Positions 7,201 to 12,872 of a stretch of 12,872 bases of DNA are shown here, in pieces. Each line of letters starts with the position of its first letter. Position 1 is the stretch's first letter. Source of the DNA: Triparma columacea (Eukaryota; Sar; Bolidophyceae; Parmales; Triparmaceae). A program made the position numbers and the translations under genes. The DNA lies in contig BRYA01000012.1 in assembly GCA_030267965.1 (NCBI GenBank), positions 18,103-30,974 of the forward strand, written 5' to 3'. The notes under the pieces were generated by a model that saw only the letters and a list, made by a program, of their open reading frames with translations, did not search any database and was not told the origin of the DNA.

Positions 7201-10200
7201 GTGGATTTAAAGGGGGCAATCCCTACTTCTCTCTTAAACACAATTGCCCCGCAGTTTTTGGCCGCCGTGTCTACACTGCGAAAGAGATACAACCAGAGCA
7301 AAGCAAAGGAAGCCTTTAATAGACAGCAGATTATTAAAAAGTTTGAGGAAATTGCAATTAGGGGAGCAACAGGGATTGAAAGTCACTTTGACGAGATTGA
7401 AGGAGCTCAAGAGATCAGTAGTGGGTTGACTGGGCAGACATTGATAAAGGCAGAGAAGGGAATGGGGTGGGGGAAGACTTCAATAACTGTGAGATCATCC
7501 CACAAAGAAGTTGGAGCATTCTTCTGGGGCCTTAAAAGTGGAGTTTACTCCCAGCTTGTGGTTCACAGAGTTAACAACAAGACATTTGTAATCACAGTTG
7601 AACAGGAAGGGCATTTCACAGCTGTAAGGTTCTCAGAGGCTGGCCAGATGACTACAGACGTTGAAATGATGACTAGGCATAAGGGTTTAGGAAAAGCTGC
7701 GAGCAAAAAGAGTGTAATCAAGCACCTGGGCATGGCAACTGATGCTGCTTACTACTTTGATAGCCTTCTAAAGAGTGCAGAAGCAGGGGAGAATGATGGG
7801 AGGAGGTTTGGAGAGCAGCTGATGGAGAAAGTGAAGAAAAGGAAAATTAGGGACAGTAAAGTAGAGGTCGTGAGGGACTTTATTGCTGCCAATAGGGCAT
7901 TGGGAGAGATTACAGAGCAGCATGGTTTCATGAGAACTATGCTGTATGCTGTAGTTATGAACAAATTTAAAAGGAGAGCGACAAATGAGGGAGATTTTAA
8001 CAGTGAGGGGGAAGCCAGGGGGTGGGAGATTGGGAGTGCAATGACAGCAGTCATGTTGACTACTTTGACTGCTGCTCATGCTGTAGATGAGTGGGCCCAC
8101 CAATTCACTGAAGTGCAAGAAGTCATGAATGAAAAACCTTGGTTAAGGCCCATGCTTGAGGAGATTGTTAAGAAACTATTTCTCAAGTCTAACTTTGGCT
8201 TAAAGGCAAGGGTAACAGTTGGGGCAATAACTAGCATGTCTGATCTACTGACTGATGTGTATGTGACGTATATGTTTTGGGATGATAAGAACTATGGGTA
8301 CTTTAAGGCTTCTTTGGCTAGTTTGGCAGTGTCAATGGGGATCCAAATGATATTTGTTTGGGGTCAAAACAGAAATTTGGGGATGAAGAGGGTGCTGAGG
8401 GAGTGGTTTCCAATTTTGATTGGGTTTAAACCTGCTGTAGATGCTTACAGAGTTGCAACTGGAGCAAAACAAGTGGCTGGACAAGCAATTGATGCTCTAA
8501 CAGAGATGACTTTGATGAAAGTGATTGAGATGTTTGCTGAAGCCATACCTGGAGTGATTATCCAACTTATGGCAATTGCAACAAACAAAGGAAAGACTTC
8601 AAGGGCAGCATGGCTATCACTTGCAATTTCAGCACTGGCAACAGGCTTTGCATCAGCAAGTATCAGTTATGACTGGGACACTGACCCAGTGAAGAGAAAG
8701 CAAGTGCCTGACTTTTATGGTTATGTGCCCGCAAATCCCACCAAGAGATCTATTACATTTGGTTCAATGATGTTCTTCAGTGCAGGCATGCTTGTGATAC
8801 GGTGCATGACAATAGTTGTGCTAGGGCTTCTTGGTGGTAAATGGGTCTCTCTGTATGTTGGGGCTGATCTTGGTTTATACTTGTTGGTGAAGATCTTTAG
8901 AGGCGACTTTTGGTACTGGCCACGAGGTGCAGAAATATTATTCAGTATTATAGCTCGAACGTTGGTAAAAGTTGTAACTGACTTTACATCAATTGTGCAG
9001 TTTAGGCATCCTAATGAGGTTGGAGGGATGTATTGGATGTTTGGATTTGTATTGACAATGGGAAGTCTTCCAGTAGCTATATCTATAGCTGAAAGGAGAG
9101 ATCTTGCGGAAGAGGTGGTTGGCTTTGCATGGAAAGTAGTTGGAATATTTATACCATGTACAGTCTTGATATTTGCTGTATTTTTCTTCAACATAGAGAA
9201 AAAATATTGGGGCACCTTTTTGAGCTTTCAAAGGGGTAAGGACTTGACAGTAAAGAATTTCAGAGAGGGTTCAGATGCTATCAAAGCAATGTTGACATTC
9301 CAAAGGTCAAAACATCATTGGATGTCAATTGAAGAGGAAGTGAAAGTTTGGGTAGAAATAAACTGGGAAAAATGGGAAGAGGAACAGCCAGATTGGTTTG
9401 ACGATGCAATGAAAGCTAGAGTGCCAGTTGAATACATTCCAGGAGATGGAGATGCTAGAAGGAGAGAGAGTGTCAGGAGAGCAAGTGTTGGCTTGAACAA
9501 TGGAGGCGCATTGGTTTCTTCACTAGCTGTGAATGATACAACACAAGACTATACAGGTTTAGATTCTAACCAAATAGGAAAGTTGTTGGGTGAGCAACTG
9601 TTGGTTGCAATAAGTTTCAGAAAGAAAGGAATGACAAAGGAGGAAGCAGTGAGGTTATTTATAGGGTCAAACTATGTTCTTAGGCAGGCTGTAGAGAAGT
9701 ACCCATTTGTCGAGGCAATGTTGGCTGCCGTCATTGAGAAGAAGCTGCACAGGATGAGGAAGGTGGAGGGGGCAGCGAAGGACCTAGAGAAGAAGGACGG
9801 GCAGGAGATAGGCGAAAGCCTAGCGTCAACATTGGCAGCAAGTACGCAGGTGCAATCCGCTGTCGACGAGTGGATGCACCAGTTTCCTGCTCTGAAGGAG
9901 CTTGACGAAGAGTATGGATGGTTGAGACCTCTGCTCGAGACGATTGGCTTGAAGCTGATGGAGGAAGTTCCTTGGGGATTGAAGGCAAGAGTGACAGTTG
10001 GGGCTATCACTAGTATGGTTGATTTGCTTACTGATGTGTATGTGACGAACATGTTTTGGAGAGATAAGAAGTATGTTTACTTTAAGGCATCTTTGGCAAG
10101 TTTGGTTGTGTCAATGGGGATTCAGATTTTTGTTGTTTGGGGACAGAACAGGAAGTTAGGGATGAAGAGGGTGGTGCGGGAGTGTACTCCAATCTTACTT

Positions 10201-11436
10201 GGGTATAAGCCTGCAGTTGATGCCTATAGGGTAGCAACTGGCTCAAAACAAGAGGTTGGGACTGTAATTGAGCCAATGCTTGAGATGACATGTATGAAAA
10301 TTGCCGAGATGTTTGCTGAGGCAATCCCTGGAGTCATCATCCAACTTATGGCTATAGCAACCAGTGACAAAGAGGTTGGAACTTCAGCATGGCTTTCAAT
10401 TGCAGTGTCAGCAATTACAACAGGCTTTGCCTCTGCAACAATTAGTTATGACTGGGATACAGACCCTGGTAAGAGAGAATTAGCACCAGACTTCTACGGG
10501 TACATTCCTGCAAAAGCAAGTAAGAGAACAGTAGCATTTGTGTCCATGATGCTGTTGTCAGCAGGGATGCTTTTCATCAGGTGTACAACAATAGTTCTTC
10601 TTGGGTTGATTGGAGGTAGTTGGGCCTTTCTATATATTGGAGCCGACCTTGGTCTGTACTTATTGGTTAAGATATTGAGGGGAGACTTCTGGTACTGGAT
10701 GTCATTGGGGGGTAAGGCAGAGATTGTGAATAGTATTATTACAAGAGTGATCATAAAGATTATTGTGGACTTTACATCAATTGTGCAGTTTAGACATCCT
10801 AATGAAGTTGGGGGAGCCTATTGGTTGTTTGGTCTTTTGTTGACAATAGGAAGCCTACCAGTGTCAATATATATATATCTATTTTCTCCTTATGTAGATG
10901 AGAGAGCAATTGATATTGCATCATTTATAGTGAAGTATATCATACCAATAACTACCATATGCCTTGGTGTTTTCTTTTTTAACATTGAGAGGAAGTACTT
11001 GCAAACCTTCTGGAGTACACAGAGATCAAAGGACTCTTCAATGGCATTTTTCCTTGAAGGAGAAAGTGATAAAATGAAGTTTGTAGTATTTACTCGCTCA
11101 AGGCATCATTGGGTCACAATTGATGGAAAAGTTAAGAAATGGGTCGAGTTAAACTGGACAAAATGGGAAGACGAGAAACCAGAATGGTTTACTGACGTTG
11201 TGAAAGCTTCTGTGCCTGTAGAATTTATTCCAGCAGATGGAGATGCTAGAAGGAGAGAGAGTGTGAGGAGAGCAAGTGTTGATGCTGAAGCTGAGGGTGG
11301 TCTAGCAGGTGGTTTGAGAGCAAGTCTTAGGAGAGCAAGTGTTGGAGGCGCAGTTGGTGGAGATATTGTAAGGGTAGGAGGTGGGAAGGCTAAAGTAAGC
11401 AGTGTTTTGCCGCTTGAAGATATGGATGGGGAGTAG
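4225..11436 (+). CDS. Giant START-like array / tandem membrane-module protein (XKR-like?), 2403 aa
   Basis: One open frame without introns. The ATG has G at -3 and G at +4; the stop is TAG. Residues 1-40 are acidic and low-complexity; 50-210 may be a degenerate START-like module. Two minisatellites (EERLT x3 and an RP[ST]FK repeat) form a linker at about 211-276. START-like modules follow at about 372-540, 597-790, 828-1024 and 1041-1188. The second shows the typical KKLPFPLHKREFVMR signature; the others keep a (V/A)(Y/W)(F/Y)F(N/E/D) motif near their ends. Residues 1193-1755 and 1786-2352 are two copies of a membrane module with about eight hydrophobic segments each. Conserved stretches include LLTDVYVT, KPAVDAYRVATG, EMFAEAIPGVIIQL, DFYGY and QFRHPNEVGG. 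The paired D-x3-D helix and E-x2-PG-x4-Q helix recall XK-related scramblase-type proteins. RRxS clusters close each module. No N-terminal signal peptide is visible. I infer a membrane protein that binds lipid and may move it; catalytic function is unproven. Confidence 0.85.
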   Translation: MEGEVEADAEVVNDAGKTTYSSEPPAGPNHTPSAIHGPVDIDYTALSPKQVELVKLLEDRGAVEGLIDKSTGVDVKVMELANVFHNERDKIIDFLLTDCEQGKFRRKTLQEYEEMEGVIHRLVYWQYYGSGNKFDEFLLDVSVFSPDESTNIMELAPLDEDDLSDEATAMLVEILASIKTVKRGVIKGKLSFTNFEFGQTAVTMVGTLKSEERLTEERLTEERLTEAKSEVGISTNKSSKGARPSFKSGRPSFKSARPSFKNARPTFKNARPTFKSAGSAGPIFKSDGKSDTKSAYTSLKGILNEVMDEFRQPAVIDERRKIHFVEEVMPRAPHLTTEEEAMFERVGSLEKELHTKGKRVKGTLKEGIDKFLWREGDKVWAAFGVTVDKSAKGVLAEQFLLDTFALSEKHFKNNGKLPRTIRNDFEGTRSMHFHAGVKVPAATNRLFENWYVWKEVKLENGGTSYMLAFVPLTDYPGGGFKDLSKEGFVLAETTGVYFFNEIAPNVCRVTRIQTGDLHFKGLQKKLMDNAIDYLTKSQLTEANRLQEKFRRNGKEVDAEVRGALVEKMRGGVELEEDQKKVFGELEELFGREDEEGWGPLESPYEGVKMEIKYKQQEEEKNTLTFGRAECTTDCSAEEAAAWFFEFCSRERMLRSQEVAGTAKLEIWNGSKGRINEKLFAVVKKLPFPLHKREFVMRYVWRKGHQDSTMSVAFVPAEEKVDYGGNLGKLVKASTSGILTAKNIKDHNGVLQCKLTLTQFMDTGGYIPVKVVDRSTPKVLSTISEIRNSFKQDEEIDKAALASLANIMKTEPQDYTDEEKDAIKKGKEFYEKCKEGRNFDDLKSPDERVKMKLIHVDGESLCTGFATTVVDASVEECAAFEFHINSREYETTTKVNGILASSFKESNKHNLFVRQIRTLGIPGFSHREARTRAIWKVESDGSIILSVADTGDLKEEFPVDPGSVLASAHSVWYFESLQSIGNVQQTAVTFISKVDLKGAIPTSLLNTIAPQFLAAVSTLRKRYNQSKAKEAFNRQQIIKKFEEIAIRGATGIESHFDEIEGAQEISSGLTGQTLIKAEKGMGWGKTSITVRSSHKEVGAFFWGLKSGVYSQLVVHRVNNKTFVITVEQEGHFTAVRFSEAGQMTTDVEMMTRHKGLGKAASKKSVIKHLGMATDAAYYFDSLLKSAEAGENDGRRFGEQLMEKVKKRKIRDSKVEVVRDFIAANRALGEITEQHGFMRTMLYAVVMNKFKRRATNEGDFNSEGEARGWEIGSAMTAVMLTTLTAAHAVDEWAHQFTEVQEVMNEKPWLRPMLEEIVKKLFLKSNFGLKARVTVGAITSMSDLLTDVYVTYMFWDDKNYGYFKASLASLAVSMGIQMIFVWGQNRNLGMKRVLREWFPILIGFKPAVDAYRVATGAKQVAGQAIDALTEMTLMKVIEMFAEAIPGVIIQLMAIATNKGKTSRAAWLSLAISALATGFASASISYDWDTDPVKRKQVPDFYGYVPANPTKRSITFGSMMFFSAGMLVIRCMTIVVLGLLGGKWVSLYVGADLGLYLLVKIFRGDFWYWPRGAEILFSIIARTLVKVVTDFTSIVQFRHPNEVGGMYWMFGFVLTMGSLPVAISIAERRDLAEEVVGFAWKVVGIFIPCTVLIFAVFFFNIEKKYWGTFLSFQRGKDLTVKNFREGSDAIKAMLTFQRSKHHWMSIEEEVKVWVEINWEKWEEEQPDWFDDAMKARVPVEYIPGDGDARRRESVRRASVGLNNGGALVSSLAVNDTTQDYTGLDSNQIGKLLGEQLLVAISFRKKGMTKEEAVRLFIGSNYVLRQAVEKYPFVEAMLAAVIEKKLHRMRKVEGAAKDLEKKDGQEIGESLASTLAASTQVQSAVDEWMHQFPALKELDEEYGWLRPLLETIGLKLMEEVPWGLKARVTVGAITSMVDLLTDVYVTNMFWRDKKYVYFKASLASLVVSMGIQIFVVWGQNRKLGMKRVVRECTPILLGYKPAVDAYRVATGSKQEVGTVIEPMLEMTCMKIAEMFAEAIPGVIIQLMAIATSDKEVGTSAWLSIAVSAITTGFASATISYDWDTDPGKRELAPDFYGYIPAKASKRTVAFVSMMLLSAGMLFIRCTTIVLLGLIGGSWAFLYIGADLGLYLLVKILRGDFWYWMSLGGKAEIVNSIITRVIIKIIVDFTSIVQFRHPNEVGGAYWLFGLLLTIGSLPVSIYIYLFSPYVDERAIDIASFIVKYIIPITTICLGVFFFNIERKYLQTFWSTQRSKDSSMAFFLEGESDKMKFVVFTRSRHHWVTIDGKVKKWVELNWTKWEDEKPEWFTDVVKASVPVEFIPADGDARRRESVRRASVDAEAEGGLAGGLRASLRRASVGGAVGGDIVRVGGGKAKVSSVLPLEDMDGE
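4855..4899 (+). repeat. 15-bp x3 minisatellite (EERLT)
   Basis: Three perfect 15-bp copies of GAGGAGAGATTAACA in frame encode EERLT three times. The perfect identity suggests recent slippage. The segment lies in a charged linker and needs no fixed copy number for the surrounding fold. Confidence 0.97.
4948..5052 (+). repeat. 21-bp x5 minisatellite ([AG]RP[ST]FK[SN])
   Basis: Five in-frame 21-bp units encode (A/G)RP(S/T)FK(S/N), followed by a decayed unit (AGPIFKSD). The stretch is basic and carries one Ser/Thr plus one Phe per unit, as expected for a disordered linker that could be phosphorylated or could touch acidic membrane. Units differ at silent and conservative sites, so it is older than the EERLT repeat. 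Confidence 0.95.
5338..7786 (+). other. Array of START-like lipid-binding modules
   Basis: Four consecutive modules start near 5338, 6013, 6706 and 7345. Each is preceded by a charged helical linker (for example TTEEEAMF, EDQKKVF, YTDEEKDAIKKGKEF). Within modules the order is: a strand with TFGRAECTTD-like or TGFATTVVDAS-like sequence, an S(R/S)E helix, a strand with KKLPFP-HREFVMR or IRTLGIPGFSHREARTR, then AVTF-like strands and a C-terminal helix. This follows the START/Bet v1-like fold. The fourth copy is short and lacks a clear R-E/D core signature, so it may be degenerate. Ligand specificity cannot be read from sequence. Confidence 0.6.
7801..9490 (+). repeat. Membrane module, copy A
   Basis: This encodes residues about 1193-1755. 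Hydrophobic segments are visible at about 1328-1352, 1358-1380, 1428-1453, 1461-1482, 1514-1538, 1540-1558, 1603-1622 and 1631-1657. An amphipathic lead-in (FGEQLMEKVKKRK, then DEWAHQF) precedes them. The module ends in a tryptophan-rich soluble tail (KHHWMSIEEEVKVWVEINWEKW) and an RRRESVRRAS site. It aligns with copy B 1779 bp downstream. Confidence 0.85.
9457..9489 (+). other. RRxS phosphosite cassette closing module A
   Basis: RRRESVRRASV places Ser1749 and Ser1754 in R-R-x-S context, the consensus for PKA and related basophilic kinases. That the sites are phosphorylated is inferred. Confidence 0.55.
9580..11281 (+). repeat. Membrane module, copy B
   Basis: This encodes residues about 1786-2352 and repeats every segment of copy A in the same order. 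The GEQL start and the GLKARVTVGAITSM core both lie exactly 1779 bp after their counterparts; the C-terminal tail lies 1791 bp after, so only four net residues were gained. Similarity is highest in the membrane core and tail and lowest in the lead-in (9650-9970). This is an internal duplication inside one reading frame. Confidence 0.9.
11248..11343 (+). other. RRxS phosphosite cluster at the C-terminus
   Basis: RRRESVRRASV is followed after a Gly/Ala-rich spacer by LRASLRRASVGG, close to the kemptide-type PKA consensus. Ser2346, Ser2351 and Ser2372 sit in R-R-x-S context, with Ser2367 nearby. The 16-base stretch coding RRASV recurs here at 11266 and 11329 and in module A at 9475. Confidence 0.55.
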
Positions 11437-11885
11437 CTAATAGGGCAGCAACATTTGTAAGAAAAATGATTTAATTTAGTATTGTTGTGAATTTCGTGTA
11501 AGTGTTAGGGCTGTTTGGAGTGGGGGTGGCAATTTAAAAGTGATTTGTAAGTATAATGGAAGTGTAGCAGATGTGAATGGAGTTTTGAAAAGTACGTGGA
11601 AGTATTATAGTGGTTTGTGAGTATGATAGAAAAGTATTTGATGTGTATGGAGATGAATAAAAGATAGAAGAGAGTGGTTGCGTAGAGGAGAGAGAGGAAG
11701 TGAGGGGGGAGAGTAGAGAAGAGGAGGGTATAAGATGATTTGATGTGTGTGTGTTTGTGAGTGTGTATGAAGGTGTGTAGGTAGAGATGTGTGCGTGTTT
11801 GTGTAGGTGTGAAAGGAAGAGAGTGTGTTTATGAGTGTGTTAGAAGAGTTGAGAGAAGAGAGTAAGGGAGAGGAGGGTAGAAAGA
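11437..11885 (+). other. 3' flank of gene 2: C-depleted G/A/T tract with GT- and purine-rich runs
   Basis: No gene is visible. The plus strand is almost free of C: five C in 365 nt from 11521. It includes purine runs (about 11670-11730 and 11850-11884) and a TG-rich stretch (about 11740-11840). The beginning should be the 3' UTR of gene 2. Confidence 0.8.
11656..11661 (+). terminator. Possible polyadenylation signal AATAAA
   Basis: This canonical hexamer lies 220 bp after the gene 2 stop, in GATGAATAAAAG, followed by G/T-rich sequence. It is plausible as the 3' end signal, but the signal used by this lineage is unknown to me, and a chance match in AT-rich DNA is possible. Confidence 0.35.
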
Positions 11886-12803
11886 CAGGGTAACCCTAAT
11901 ACTGTTACCAAATTAGCAAGATAATTCAGCATTTTGCAGAAATATAGGCCTATATTTCAACATTGTTGAAATATGTTGCTAATTCATTACACAACCACCT
12001 ACGATCGAATACGCTCGCAATTGCCACCACTGGTTTAGTTAATAACATACTCTACTATTCATAGAGGGGTTAGTTGGTTTAGTTCCGTGTAAAGTCCATT
12101 ATTCACTCATAAAGGTCATCGCCCCTCGACTTGCCAATTTTTGATTAGGTGCCTTCAAGGTTTAGTTGGGGGTCGAAATTCCGATGAGTGGTGAGTATAG
12201 TCATTGATAGGTAATGGCTTCAATGGCGAACGTCAAATATGCGTATTACCTCTCTCATTCCCAATCTCCTACCCTTGAAATCATCACTTTTGCTCCCATA
12301 ATTATGATTGTTATACGTTAGTTATCGCCCGTACGTCGACTTAATCGTACCTATGACATTGATTTGTTTCGGATTATTGATTGCTGCCTCCGGTGAGTGC
12401 ATTGTGTGATGAATTTTAGAAAAGCTGCTTCGAACAGTCCAGTTGAACATGTGAAAAAACTCCCCATCTTACCCGATATACTCTCTATTCTTAGGTTAAC
12501 GGCGAGATATACGTATTATAAAGTTCGTAGGTTACAACAATGACCGCGATATTCATCATATAAGCTAGCCAGAGGGGGCAGTGGCGATAGCCTAGGGGGA
12601 GTTGAGGTTTGTGGAGGTGAGTGGTGTCAAATGCGGGCTGGGGGGGAAGTAGGAGGGGCGCTATAGGATAATCGACCGCTGTGTATCGGTTTGTTGCGAG
12701 ATTATGGGTGGGAGCTATAGTGAGGGGACGAGGGTGGGCTCTGTATGTTGAGGTGTTGTTTGGTGCCAGCATAAGGACAGCGACGACCGTCGGTTGATCT
12801 CTG
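11886..12803. other. Subtelomeric region without a recognisable gene
   Basis: Composition is mixed and I found no credible coding region or tRNA. A telomere-like AGGGTAACCCTAA lies at 11887-11899. GGTTTAGTT occurs at 12032, 12076 and 12159. The last 200 bp are G-rich on the plus strand (for example about 12590-12660). The longest open frame, on the minus strand at 12491-12772, resembles no family I know. Confidence 0.65.
11939..11974. repeat. Two overlapping palindromes
   Basis: A 20-bp perfect palindrome, GAAATATAGGCCTATATTTC (11939-11958), overlaps an inverted repeat (11952-11974) with 11-base arms ATATTTCAACA and TGTTGAAATAT around a single T. The shared middle segment can pair with either side, so two mutually exclusive hairpins are possible. 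Confidence 0.9.
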
Positions 12804-12872
12804 TTAGGGTTAGGGTTAGGGTTAGGGTTAGGGTTAGGGTTAGGGTTAGGGTTAGGGTTAGGGTTAGGGTTA
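12804..12872 (+). repeat. Telomere, (TTAGGG)n
   Basis: Eleven perfect TTAGGG copies plus TTA run to the end of the window. The G-rich strand points 5' to 3' outward, as expected at a right-hand chromosome end. Perfect units with no variant repeats indicate the true terminus (truncated by sequencing or assembly) rather than an old interstitial array. Confidence 0.97.

Noticed and set aside
8721..9215. Minus-strand open frame inside membrane module A (and its counterpart at 10494-10754)
   Set aside because: A shadow of the conserved plus-strand membrane module; the translation shows no family features.
12491..12772. Minus-strand open frame of 93 codons in the subtelomere
   Set aside because: No recognisable domain, and it lies in G-rich subtelomeric sequence where stop-free stretches arise easily on the complement.
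1..12872. CRISPR arrays, rRNA, insertion sequences or viral genes
   Set aside because: Nothing with spacer-repeat structure, rRNA cores, transposase motifs or viral hallmark proteins is visible. The tandem repeats present are coding minisatellites or telomere.

Overview
This is eukaryotic nuclear DNA that ends at a chromosome terminus. The last 69 bases are TTAGGG repeats, with the G-rich strand running to the 3' end, so the window reads from inside the chromosome out to the telomere. Spliceosomal introns with GTGAGA-type donors, CTAAC/CTAAT branch sites and C-rich acceptor tracts, a RAP-domain gene, and a very large intronless gene joining START-like modules to a multi-pass membrane region suggest a unicellular alga. 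My best guess is a stramenopile, possibly a bolidophyte (Triparma/Tetraparma type). That guess rests on recalled family resemblance, not on a search.

Layout: (1) Positions 1-3255 hold the 3' part of a multi-exon plus-strand gene. It encodes CCHC zinc knuckles in 240-bp tandem repeats, then FASTK/RAP-type helical repeats and a C-terminal RAP domain. I could connect nine exons in frame, giving 795 codons plus the stop; the 5' end lies outside the window. (2) Positions 3256-4224 are non-coding: the 3' flank of gene 1 and the upstream region of gene 2, with G-rich tracts and small repeats. (3) Positions 4225-11436 are one uninterrupted 2403-codon gene. It has an acidic N-terminus, two short in-frame minisatellites, four clear or partial START-like modules (perhaps a fifth, degenerate one at the N-terminus), then a multi-pass membrane module of about 565 residues present twice. 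Each membrane copy ends in a cluster of RRxS sites like those used by PKA. The membrane modules recall XK-related (XKR) proteins, but this is a motif-level impression. (4) Positions 11437-11885 form a strand-asymmetric G/A/T tract with almost no C. (5) Positions 11886-12803 are subtelomeric DNA with no recognisable gene; overlapping perfect palindromes lie near its inner edge. (6) Positions 12804-12872 are the telomere.

The two genes look functionally unrelated. Gene 1 is probably an RNA-binding factor, and RAP proteins usually act in organelle RNA metabolism. Gene 2 looks like a membrane lipid-binding protein, possibly lipid-transferring or scrambling. The most noteworthy item is the architecture of gene 2: an array of START-like lipid-binding modules joined to two tandem XKR-like membrane modules, each with its own putative phospho-switch tail.
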